A stretch of DNA of 6,097 bases from CAZAPZ01 sp964487285 (GTDB lineage Bacteria > Campylobacterota_A > Desulfurellia > JAADFJ01), in contig CAZAPZ010000095.1 of the NCBI GenBank assembly GCA_964487285.1, positions 1-6,097 on the forward strand, in the 5' to 3' direction. Position 1 is the stretch's first letter. Each line of letters starts with the position of its first letter. Positions 1 through 5,401 of the stretch are shown piece by piece. Made by a program: the position numbers and the translations under genes. The notes under the pieces were generated by a model, which had not been told where the DNA came from, did no database searches, and saw nothing but the letters and a program-made list of their open reading frames with translations.

Positions 1-40
1 TATATGAGATCTTTGAGGTTTATATGAAGTTACTGAAGTT
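1..40. repeat. Imperfect 20-bp tandem repeat at the left edge
   Basis: Bases 1-20 and 21-40 align without gaps. Both units begin TATATGA and end TGA-purine-G-T-T, with about 14 of 20 positions identical, and bases 41-42 (TA) could begin a third unit. The array may continue beyond the left edge. No function is visible. In the frame starting at base 3 it would encode a short, unrecognised peptide stretch. With only two diverged copies, chance similarity in AT-rich DNA is a real alternative. Confidence 0.25.
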
Positions 41-107
41 TAGTGCGGAGGGGGGCAGTATGTTAGGAGGCGAAAGCTATAGATTAAAATCAAAATTGGG
101 GCACTGA

Positions 108-374
108 ATGAGAGGTACAGGGTGGTCAATCTTAATGGTCGAAGATGGTATATTTCTGTTGGCCGTTGACACTCCGGAAAAAATAAGACGACTCCTTTTA
201 AGTGTTCAGACTACAACACTGCTTGACAGAAAAACCAAAAACAGATTTGTTCTGCCTTCTAATTCCTCCTCTCTAAATATTAGAAAGATCTACAGATTAA
301 TGGATGCTCCTCTTCATAGATCCGTTTATAAGATTTGTAGTGCCCAGCATAAAAAAAGAAGCCTTATAGAATAA
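108..374 (+). CDS. Hypothetical 88-aa ORF, doubtful, possibly gene debris
   Basis: I do not recognise this product. It would be an 88-residue, basic, soluble-looking protein: a hydrophobic patch near residues 8-19, Lys/Arg-rich elsewhere, no signal peptide and no clear membrane segment. There is no convincing Shine-Dalgarno before the ATG; the nearest purine stretch is TTGGGG at bases 96-100. The same frame is open upstream from base 3 to a TGA at 105-107, and the ATG follows that TGA immediately. The whole stretch 3-374 is thus about 123 sense codons with a single interruption, which is long for random AT-rich sequence. It may be a decayed gene with a nonsense mutation, a stop-start pair of small genes, or chance. 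The ORF ends inside a hairpin (362-376) that looks like a terminator for the opposite strand. Apart from this ORF and the edge repeat, bases 1-380 contain nothing I can identify. Confidence 0.2.
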   Translation: MRGTGWSILMVEDGIFLLAVDTPEKIRRLLLSVQTTTLLDRKTKNRFVLPSNSSSLNIRKIYRLMDAPLHRSVYKICSAQHKKRSLIE

Positions 375-376
375 GG
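350..376 (-). terminator. Possible weak Rho-independent terminator for the minus-strand operon
   Basis: Read on the minus strand, CCTTAT (376-371), a TCT loop and ATAAGG (367-362) form a perfect 6-bp stem. One base later comes a T-rich tract, TTCTTTTTTT (360-351). It lies about 175 bases beyond the aroA stop codon, and no better minus-strand hairpin plus T-run is visible between. The stem has only two G-C pairs, so its strength is doubtful. If it works, the operon transcript would run antisense through the whole lspA remnant. Confidence 0.35.
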
Positions 377-380
377 GTTC

Positions 381-566
381 TTGCAAATAAGTGGGCGAAG
401 GCGGGAGCAAGTAATTGAAGGCAAGGTAACAGATTTTCTTGATTTTTATCTGCAATGGAATGCATTGGCCTATACATTCAACATAGCTGATGCAGCCATA
501 ACAATAGGTGCAATACTCTTTGCAATAGCCACTTATAAGTCATCTGATAAATCATCCGAGCGATAG
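381..566 (+). pseudogene. lspA: C-terminal remnant of prolipoprotein signal peptidase II (LspA)
   Basis: Intact LspA is an inner-membrane aspartyl protease of roughly 160 residues that cleaves lipoprotein signal peptides. It has four transmembrane helices and two catalytic Asp residues, in an N-x-x-D-R motif and in an F-N-x-A-D motif. Here only the end is present. From base 420 the frame reads GKVTDFLDFY, then FNIADAAITIG, followed by a hydrophobic helix (residues about 36-51) and a hydrophilic tail, which is the normal LspA C-terminus with the second catalytic Asp (Asp37 of this ORF). Nothing resembling helices 1-3 or the first Asp motif lies upstream in any plus-strand frame. In another frame, bases 404-415 read G-A-S-N, resembling the residues just before the missing L-I-D-R. 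Only 4 bases separate this from the GKV codons, against about 21 expected, so a small deletion of about 17 bases is possible (inference). The TTG at 381 is merely the first permitted start codon. The 3' end overlaps the convergent aroA end by 15 bp. The LspA identity of the C-terminal part is fairly secure; the exact break is not. Confidence 0.62.
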
Positions 567-1829
567 ATCTCTGAAAAATGTAGGATAAGAGGTTGATATG
601 GATTCCGTATCAATAATCCTTAACTTTTTTTTGAAAATAGAACCTAATATTATAAAACTCATTGCTATTCTATGATCGTAATCTGTTTTGATAGCTGCAC
701 TTTCTATATGATCCGAGCCGCTTATTTTTAACCCATCCTCATATTCAGTACATTTTATTCCTATAGTGGAAAGATTTCTAAAAATCAGTTGCAGTCTATC
801 GGATTCTTTATACCTCAACTCTTTTGCTCCTCTAATTCTTGTTACTCCTTGAATGGAGGCGGCCACAATTGCTATTATTGGAATCTCATCAATCGCACTT
901 ACAATTAATTCCGAAGGTATATTGCACCCTCTCATCATAGGACGCTGATAATAAATATGAAGATCTGCAACAGGTTCTAATCCAAACTTTCTTTTGTTAA
1001 TAATATCAATTTTTGCTCCGAAAAGTTCCAAAATTTTTATAATACCGGTTCTTGTTTTGTTTATGCCGACATCTTTAAGTGTTAGGTCTGAATTGGGCAA
1101 AAGAAGTGCGTATGCTATCAGAAAAGCCGCCGATGAAATATCAGCAGGGATTTTTATCTCCATAAGCCTGTCTATTCTTGAAGCTGACATTGTAATGAGA
1201 TTATTTTCTAATCTTATGTTTGCACCTGCCTGCATCAATAGTTTCTCGGTATGATCCCTTGAATGTTTATAATCATTTATTGTGGTATCTCCCTTGCATC
1301 CTAATGATGCGAGTAAGATAGCCGATTTGACTTGAGCTGAGCCAATACTATTATCATAATTTATGCATTTGAGCCTGTTTCCCTTTAATGCAGCCGGAAG
1401 CAGGCCATTTTCTCTTGAATAGATCGCCGCACCCATTCTTTTTAGCGGCTCGATAATTCTATTCATCGGTCTTCTACGTAATGAATTGTCACCGGTTACG
1501 ACTGAAAAAAATGGCATACCGGCAAGAAGTCCGATAGAAAGTCTTGCCCCTGTTCCTGAATTTCCGAAATAAAGTAAGTCGTCCGGTTCTTTGATGCTTC
1601 CGCCTGATAAGGTTACTTTGTCTTTATCTTTATCTATATCAATCTTCGCACCAAGTTTTCTGCAATTTTTCAAAGTATGCAAAACATCATCGGAGAGAAG
1701 AAGATTCTTAATAATAGTTTTTTGGTGATTGATAAGTCCTATTATCAATGCTCTGTGACTAACGGATTTATCCGATGCTACCCTTATAGTTCCATAAATG
1801 GGGTTTGATTTGCCGGTTATGTATTCCAA
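552..1829 (-). CDS. aroA: 3-phosphoshikimate 1-carboxyvinyltransferase (EPSP synthase)
   Basis: This cytoplasmic shikimate-pathway enzyme joins phosphoenolpyruvate to shikimate-3-phosphate to give EPSP. The 425-residue product has the normal length, and its two mirrored halves carry all the family landmarks. These are DKSVSHRA (20-27, substrate-binding Lys21, Ser22 and Arg26), F-G-N-S-G-T (88-93), GDNSLRRRPMNR (113-124), SAQVKSA (164-170), HSRDHTEKLL (189-198), NKTR (257-260), the catalytic Asp314 in a D-E-I-P context, KESDR (341-345), DHRIAM (385-390) and SYPTFF (414-419). SAQ-x-K, R-x-H-x-E and N-x-T-R are the signatures described for class II EPSP synthases. The start is TTG at 1829: a GGAGG lies 7 bases upstream and the conserved N-terminus begins straight away, with no ATG in a suitable place. 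It is the last gene of the operon, 118 bp after lptC. Its stop lies within the convergent lspA remnant. Confidence 0.97.
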   Translation of the reverse strand: MEYITGKSNPIYGTIRVASDKSVSHRALIIGLINHQKTIIKNLLLSDDVLHTLKNCRKLGAKIDIDKDKDKVTLSGGSIKEPDDLLYFGNSGTGARLSIGLLAGMPFFSVVTGDNSLRRRPMNRIIEPLKRMGAAIYSRENGLLPAALKGNRLKCINYDNSIGSAQVKSAILLASLGCKGDTTINDYKHSRDHTEKLLMQAGANIRLENNLITMSASRIDRLMEIKIPADISSAAFLIAYALLLPNSDLTLKDVGINKTRTGIIKILELFGAKIDIINKRKFGLEPVADLHIYYQRPMMRGCNIPSELIVSAIDEIPIIAIVAASIQGVTRIRGAKELRYKESDRLQLIFRNLSTIGIKCTEYEDGLKISGSDHIESAAIKTDYDHRIAMSFIILGSIFKKKLRIIDTESISTSYPTFFRDLSLG

Positions 1830-1836
1830 TTAAGTT

Positions 1837-1841
1837 CCTCC
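1837..1841 (-). promoter_or_regulatory. Strong ribosome binding site fixing the TTG start of aroA
   Basis: On the minus strand GGAGG (1841-1837) stands 7 bases before the TTG at 1829-1827. This is close to ideal spacing and is among the best Shine-Dalgarno matches in the window. It decides the unusual TTG start and suggests that aroA is translated independently rather than by coupling to lptC. Confidence 0.75.
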
Positions 1842-1874
1842 AACTTTGCTGAATTTAAAAATTAAACTTTGCTG
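1842..1874. repeat. 10-bp direct repeat in the aroA leader
   Basis: AACTTTGCTG occurs at 1842-1851 and again at 1865-1874 (plus-strand reading), exactly 23 bp apart. The spacer is almost pure A/T (AATTTAAAAATT). It lies immediately upstream of the aroA ribosome binding site in the only sizeable gap of the operon. The spacing is close to two helical turns, so paired protein contacts are conceivable, but a local duplication or chance is equally possible. No factor can be named. Confidence 0.3.
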
Positions 1875-1936
1875 TGTTTAGCTTTTCTTTCCAGCTTATT
1901 TAGGTTGCTATTTTTAAAGTATTCATCTTTTTTCAT
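1862..1936 (-). CDS. Possible 24-aa lysine-rich small ORF between lptC and aroA
   Basis: The gap between lptC and aroA contains ATG (1936) followed by 24 codons and a TAA (1862). The peptide starts MKKDEYFKN, is very hydrophilic with seven lysines, and has no membrane segment or recognised motif. The bases before the ATG offer no Shine-Dalgarno. Its size and position could fit a leader peptide or a scrap of a lost gene, but a short open frame in AAA-rich sequence is expected by chance. I regard it as unlikely to be a gene. Confidence 0.12.
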   Translation of the reverse strand: MKKDEYFKNSNLNKLERKAKHSKV

Positions 1937-1947
1937 ATTGACTATTT

Positions 1948-2523
1948 CTATTTTTGCCGGATAATCCGTTTTTTTGTAGTAACAATATTTACATTTTTAT
2001 TAACCGTGAGAATATTTTTTTTGACATCCAGCATCATTTCAGAACCCGTTCCTTTAATCTCACTTCCCCAAAATCTTACGAAAAGAGGTGCATATATCTT
2101 TTTTGATATGATATTATATTTAAGATATTCTGTTCGTATATGATAATCATCGCTCGTGTCGATCTTTACCGATCCAGATGCATCCATATTTTTATTCGGT
2201 CTATATATACCTTTTCTCGCACTTATATTATAGTTTCTTGTAGCTGAAAAATACACGACATGCGGATTTTTCATCGTGTAAATACCATCCTTTATTGTGA
2301 CATAAGGCGCATTAAGTATAAATTGAAGTTTGCCGTTTTTCATTTTACGATATGTAAAATTTTTTATTTTGCCGCTTTCAGTTTTAAAAATTTGTGTTGA
2401 AACTATTATGATCTGTTTTTTGTAAGATGAATATATTATAGAAAAGATAGCTGTTATGATAACAACTACCATGCCGTATTTATAAAACTTTACTCGGTAT
2501 ATTTTTTTAGAAGAATTTTCCAT
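1948..2523 (-). CDS. lptC: LPS export ABC transporter periplasmic anchor protein LptC
   Basis: LptC is a bitopic inner-membrane protein of the LptB2FGC complex. It receives lipopolysaccharide from LptFG and hands it to the periplasmic bridge protein LptA. This product is 191 residues, the same length as the E. coli protein. A basic cytoplasmic N-terminus (KKIYRVKFYK) is followed by one membrane helix at about 18-33. The rest is a periplasmic domain of about 145 residues with the alternating short strands of the LptA/LptC beta-jellyroll: a G-K-I-K-N-F-T-Y opening, a mid-domain A-R-K-G-x-Y and A-S-G-S-V-K-I, the L-x-Y-N-x-x-x-K-x-I-Y-A repeat, and a G-x-G-S-E-M-M-L-D segment near the end. LptC is poorly conserved, so the call rests on architecture plus its position after kdsD-kdsC. 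The start at 2523 overlaps kdsC by 34 bp. Met18 (2472) is an alternative start but would remove the basic N-terminus. No lptA or lptB follows. Confidence 0.87.
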   Translation of the reverse strand: MENSSKKIYRVKFYKYGMVVVIITAIFSIIYSSYKKQIIIVSTQIFKTESGKIKNFTYRKMKNGKLQFILNAPYVTIKDGIYTMKNPHVVYFSATRNYNISARKGIYRPNKNMDASGSVKIDTSDDYHIRTEYLKYNIISKKIYAPLFVRFWGSEIKGTGSEMMLDVKKNILTVNKNVNIVTTKKRIIRQK

Positions 2524-2987
2524 TGTCCGTTATCTATAAGAATTCTCCGTATTATTTGTCTTAGTGCTCCTCTTCCGCCTTTAAAATCCGATATATAATT
2601 TACATATTTTTTGATTTCATCAACAGCGTCTGACGGACATGCCGAGAAACCCGCTTTTTTTAATACAGGGATATCTATTAGATCATCGCCTATATATGCA
2701 GTTTCCTCCCATGTAAATCTATATCGGTTGATCAGCAATTCTGCTATTGGGAGTTTGTTACGACAATTTTGGTAAAGCTCTGTAATGCTGAGTTCTCTCA
2801 TCCTGTACAAATTAGCCTTACTTTTTCTGCCTGATATTGCACCAAATATCAACCCAACAGATTGGGCCATCCTAATAATATGTCCGTCTTTAACATCAAA
2901 CAACGATATAAGTCCACAATTCTCGGATATGGCTATTCTTCCATCGGTCATTACGCCATCTATATCCATAAGTATAAGTTTAATCAT
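2490..2987 (-). CDS. kdsC: 3-deoxy-D-manno-octulosonate 8-phosphate phosphatase (KdsC)
   Basis: This cytoplasmic HAD-superfamily phosphatase converts Kdo-8-phosphate to Kdo, the sugar linking lipid A to the LPS core. The 165-residue product is a cap-less C0-type HAD protein as expected for KdsC, which is usually about 160-190 residues. Visible motifs are LILMDIDGVMTDG with nucleophile Asp8 and acid/base Asp10, ISGRKS (51-56), the motif III Lys region around Lys78, IGDDLIDIPVL (99-109, Mg-binding acids), and the C-terminal GGRGALRQ (137-144) typical of KdsC tetramers. I start it at the ATG at 2987, one base after the kdsD TGA, because the HAD strand begins at once. An upstream in-frame ATG at 3035 would add 16 unrelated residues and run into kdsD. 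The Shine-Dalgarno is weak (CCGGA inside kdsD), which suggests translational coupling to kdsD. Confidence 0.94.
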   Translation of the reverse strand: MIKLILMDIDGVMTDGRIAISENCGLISLFDVKDGHIIRMAQSVGLIFGAISGRKSKANLYRMRELSITELYQNCRNKLPIAELLINRYRFTWEETAYIGDDLIDIPVLKKAGFSACPSDAVDEIKKYVNYISDFKGGRGALRQIIRRILIDNGQWKILLKKYTE

Positions 2988-2988
2988 T

Positions 2989-3954
2989 TCAAATGATTCC
3001 GGCAGAAAGCAGATCATGCATATGTATGATTCCAATAGGTAAATTATTCTCAGAAACCACCATGCAAGTTATCTTATATTTCTCCATAATATTTGCAGCT
3101 TTTATCGCCATTTCATCTTTACTTATGGTTTTAGGCGGCCCAGATAGAATATCTTTGGCTGTTAGTGAAGAAAGGTTATTTATGTTATGCTCCGTTATTC
3201 GTCTTAGGTCGCCATCTGTAATTATTCCTGCTATTTTACCTTTTGTATCTACGACTATTGTTACACCGAGTCCCTTTGATGATATTTCATATATTAGGCT
3301 GCTAATATCCGTGTTGAGATTGACTACCGGAATCTCTTTGCCTTTGTGCATAATGTCAGATATGCGGTATAATAGTTTTTTGCCTAATGTTCCGGATGGA
3401 TGATACAGTGAAAAATCTTCAATACCAAACCCTCTTTTTTCAATTAACGCTGCTGCTAACACATCTCCTATAACAAGGGCTACTGTAGTTGAGGCAGTGG
3501 GAGCAAGATCAAGAGGGCATGCTTCCTTTGTCACTGATCCATCAAGTACGATTTCAGCATTTTTTGCCAATTGAGAATTCATATTTCCTACTATTGCAAT
3601 AAGCGTATTGCCGAATCGTTTTATTGATGGCATTATATTTATCAGCTCGCTTGTATTGCCGCTCTTGGAGAGTGCAAGTATAAGGTCTGATCTTTCTATT
3701 GCACCGAGGTCGCCATGCGCAGCATCTGTCGGATGTAGAAATATTGAAGGCGTTCCGGTACTGGAGAATGTTGCCGCAATCTTTTTAGCGATAAGACCCG
3801 ATTTACCCACCCCGGTAACAATTACCTTTCCTTTTGTTTGGTAAATCGCATCTACTGCTTTTTCAAAAGTGTCATCTACTCTATTTGCCAAAGCACTGAT
3901 GGCGTCAGCTTCGATACCAATTGATTTTTTTACCAACTCTTGTATGTTTTTCAT
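2989..3954 (-). CDS. kdsD: D-arabinose 5-phosphate isomerase (KdsD), SIS plus two CBS domains
   Basis: KdsD interconverts ribulose-5-phosphate and arabinose-5-phosphate, the first committed step towards Kdo. The 321-residue product has the standard layout: an N-terminal SIS sugar-isomerase domain (about 35-180) followed by two CBS domains (about 200-255 and 265-321). SIS landmarks are VTGVGKSGLIAKKIA (46-60), HPTDAAHGDLG (74-84), SKSGNTSE (96-103), KEACPLDLAPTASTT (143-157) and LYHPSGTLGKKLL (183-195). Lys51, His80, Glu103, Glu144 and His185 fall at the positions of the catalytic/metal residues of E. coli KdsD with a constant offset of 8, so the enzyme looks intact. It begins with ATG 12 bp after the dehydrogenase stop, where AGGT overlapping that stop may act as a weak ribosome binding site, and ends one base before kdsC. 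KdsA, the enzyme between the two, is not in the window. Confidence 0.97.
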   Translation of the reverse strand: MKNIQELVKKSIGIEADAISALANRVDDTFEKAVDAIYQTKGKVIVTGVGKSGLIAKKIAATFSSTGTPSIFLHPTDAAHGDLGAIERSDLILALSKSGNTSELINIMPSIKRFGNTLIAIVGNMNSQLAKNAEIVLDGSVTKEACPLDLAPTASTTVALVIGDVLAAALIEKRGFGIEDFSLYHPSGTLGKKLLYRISDIMHKGKEIPVVNLNTDISSLIYEISSKGLGVTIVVDTKGKIAGIITDGDLRRITEHNINNLSSLTAKDILSGPPKTISKDEMAIKAANIMEKYKITCMVVSENNLPIGIIHMHDLLSAGII

Positions 3955-3966
3955 ATAAAAAGTTAC

Positions 3967-4914
3967 CTATGAAATCGTATATTTTGGTGTTTTTCCATCA
4001 AAATAATCCATTATCGCCTCTGCTGAGATCTTGGCCATATTATTCCTTGTTTCTACCGTAGAACTACCGAGATGCGGCAGCAATACTACATTATCCATGT
4101 TTGTAAGTTCTTTTTGAACTTTAGGTTCATATTCATATACATCAAGCCCTGCTGATAATTGACCTTTTGCTAAAGCATTTGATAGTTCTAACTCGTCTAT
4201 AACCGCTCCCCTACCTGTATTAATAACTATAGCACCTTTTTTAATTTTTTGTATTGAAACTTTATTTAAAAGATGATAGCTTTGGGAATTGAGCGGTGTG
4301 TTCATGCTTATAAAATCAGATGTTGACAACAGTTCATCAAGCGGCAAAAACTTAGCTCCATAGAGTTTTTCAGCTTCTAGGTTAGGTTTCCTTTGGTAAT
4401 AGAAAATATTCATTGAAAATCCTTTTGCTCTTTTTGCTACAGCTTGTCCGATTCTCCCAAAACCGATAATGCCTATGTTTGATCCGTTAACCTCTTTGCC
4501 GAGCAGTAGAAGCGGCTCCCATCCTTTGAATTTTCCCTGTCTAACAAATTTATCACCTTCAATGACCCGCCTTGCTGTACTAAGTATTAATGCCCAAGTT
4601 AAATCTGCAGTTGCCGCAGTCAATACGCCGGGTGTATTTGTAACGGTAATATTATGTTTTTTGCAATATGCAAGATCAATATTATCATATCCGACGGCAT
4701 AGTTACTTATAATTTTTAGCTTTTTAGCCTTTTCGAGCATCTTTTCATCGAGTTTGTTTGAAAGCATACTAATTATGCCATCGTATTGATCAATAATGTT
4801 ATATAGTTGTTCATAACTTAAATTGGAATCGCCTGTTACAACAAGATTATGCCTGTTGACTAAAACATCTATTCCAATTTTAGGAAAACGTCTTGTTAGT
4901 AAAATTTTTGCCAT
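3967..4914 (-). CDS. D-2-hydroxyacid dehydrogenase, glyoxylate/hydroxypyruvate reductase-like (GyaR/GhrB group)
   Basis: This is a 315-residue cytoplasmic NAD(P)-dependent oxidoreductase of the D-isomer-specific 2-hydroxyacid dehydrogenase family. It probably reduces glyoxylate, hydroxypyruvate or a related 2-oxoacid. The split catalytic domain contains NYAVGYDNID (71-80) and VTNTPGVLTAATADL (91-105), both very close to GyaR-type glyoxylate reductases. The inserted Rossmann domain has GFGRIG (151-156). The catalytic triad is Arg235 (NTGRGAV), Glu263 (D-V-Y-E-Y-E-P) and His281 (L-P-H-L-G-S). Basic residues after the second Rossmann strand (YYQRKPN, 172-178) hint at NADPH use, which is inference. 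I start it at ATG 4914, 4 bp after the phosphoesterase stop. An in-frame TTG at 4935 would place the GAGGAGG ribosome binding site inside the coding sequence. D-3-phosphoglycerate dehydrogenase is less likely because there is no C-terminal regulatory domain. Its link to the Kdo genes downstream is unclear. Confidence 0.92.
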   Translation of the reverse strand: MAKILLTRRFPKIGIDVLVNRHNLVVTGDSNLSYEQLYNIIDQYDGIISMLSNKLDEKMLEKAKKLKIISNYAVGYDNIDLAYCKKHNITVTNTPGVLTAATADLTWALILSTARRVIEGDKFVRQGKFKGWEPLLLLGKEVNGSNIGIIGFGRIGQAVAKRAKGFSMNIFYYQRKPNLEAEKLYGAKFLPLDELLSTSDFISMNTPLNSQSYHLLNKVSIQKIKKGAIVINTGRGAVIDELELSNALAKGQLSAGLDVYEYEPKVQKELTNMDNVVLLPHLGSSTVETRNNMAKISAEAIMDYFDGKTPKYTIS

Positions 4915-4918
4915 ACTA

Positions 4919-5401
4919 TTATCTTGCCTCCTCAAGTTTTATATCATTCGTTTTTGTATCGATAGTTACATAAGTTGCCTTATTTGTAAGATAGCCGCAT
5001 AATTCCCCCGGGTTGATTATTGCTCCTCGTTTTGTTTTAATTATAGATGCGGCATGGGTATGTCCATAGCATACAAAGTCAAATTCATTTGATAGTTTCT
5101 CCAACGAGAAAGGTTCATGCATTAGCATAAATGATCTATTGTCAAAAGTTTTTTCTACCGGTCCTTTCAAAATTGTTCCGTTAGCAGTATGGTCAAGAAA
5201 GATCAGTTCTCCGTCATTGTTGCCGAATATGCCTATAAATTGAGTGAATGGACTTTCATCAATCAGCGGTTTTATTGCAAATGGTGCGATAAAATCACCG
5301 AGATGTATTACAAGCTCAATTTTTTTGCGTATTGCAGTTTTTGTAAAAATTATGATATTTCTCATATTGTCATGGGAATCAGAGCAGATCGCTATTCGCA
5401 T
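4919..5401 (-). CDS. YfcE/MJ0936-family metallophosphoesterase
   Basis: This is a small (160-residue) cytoplasmic calcineurin-like phosphodiesterase/phosphatase. All dinuclear-metal motifs are present in order: SDSHDN (7-12, Asp8 and His10), HLGDF (33-37, Asp36), GNND (60-63, metal-binding Asn61), the single His of LMHEPF (93-98, His95), GHTH (113-116) and NPGE (130-133). Family members such as MJ0936 and E. coli YfcE hydrolyse artificial phosphodiesters in vitro, and the natural substrate is generally unknown, so none is assigned here. The Met1 Shine-Dalgarno is AAGGA (5410-5406), 4 bases before the ATG and inside leuB; the first 10 bp of the gene overlap the leuB end. Its TAA lies 4 bp before the dehydrogenase start, so it is firmly within the operon. 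Confidence 0.93.
   Translation of the reverse strand: MRIAICSDSHDNMRNIIIFTKTAIRKKIELVIHLGDFIAPFAIKPLIDESPFTQFIGIFGNNDGELIFLDHTANGTILKGPVEKTFDNRSFMLMHEPFSLEKLSNEFDFVCYGHTHAASIIKTKRGAIINPGELCGYLTNKATYVTIDTKTNDIKLEEAR
4927..4933 (-). promoter_or_regulatory. Ribosome binding site deciding the dehydrogenase start
   Basis: On the minus strand GAGGAGG (4933-4927) lies at the end of the phosphoesterase gene, 12 bases before ATG 4914. The spacing is slightly long, but the match is the strongest nearby. It rules against the longer frame starting at TTG 4935, whose first codons are themselves this Shine-Dalgarno. Confidence 0.65.

Noticed and set aside
531..540. Perfect 10-bp palindrome ACTTATAAGT near the lspA/aroA junction
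   Set aside because: It is too short and A/T-rich to be distinguished from chance and is not followed by a T-run; it lies in remnant coding sequence.
600..632. Plus-strand GGATT...AATCC hairpin followed by eight T residues, as a terminator for the lspA remnant
   Set aside because: The stem is only 5 bp with a 10-base loop, it sits 5 bases from the T-run, and it lies wholly within aroA, where the T-run is simply Lys codons on the other strand.
994..1254. Plus-strand ORF of 86 codons opposite aroA, and similar ones opposite kdsC, kdsD, the dehydrogenase, the phosphoesterase and leuB
   Set aside because: Each lies antisense to a well-supported conserved gene, and none has a recognisable product or ribosome binding site.
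1938..1965. Plus-strand promoter-like TTGACT, 16 bases, GATAAT
   Set aside because: It points into the antisense of lptC with no plus-strand gene behind it; such matches are frequent in AT-rich DNA.
2988..3035. Longer kdsC starting at ATG 3035
   Set aside because: The extra 16 residues are not HAD-like, precede the conserved first strand, and would overlap the kdsD C-terminus; ATG 2987 gives the standard KdsC N-terminus.
4915..4935. Longer dehydrogenase starting at TTG 4935
   Set aside because: Its first codons are the GAGGAGG ribosome binding site for the better ATG at 4914, which begins the normal family N-terminus.
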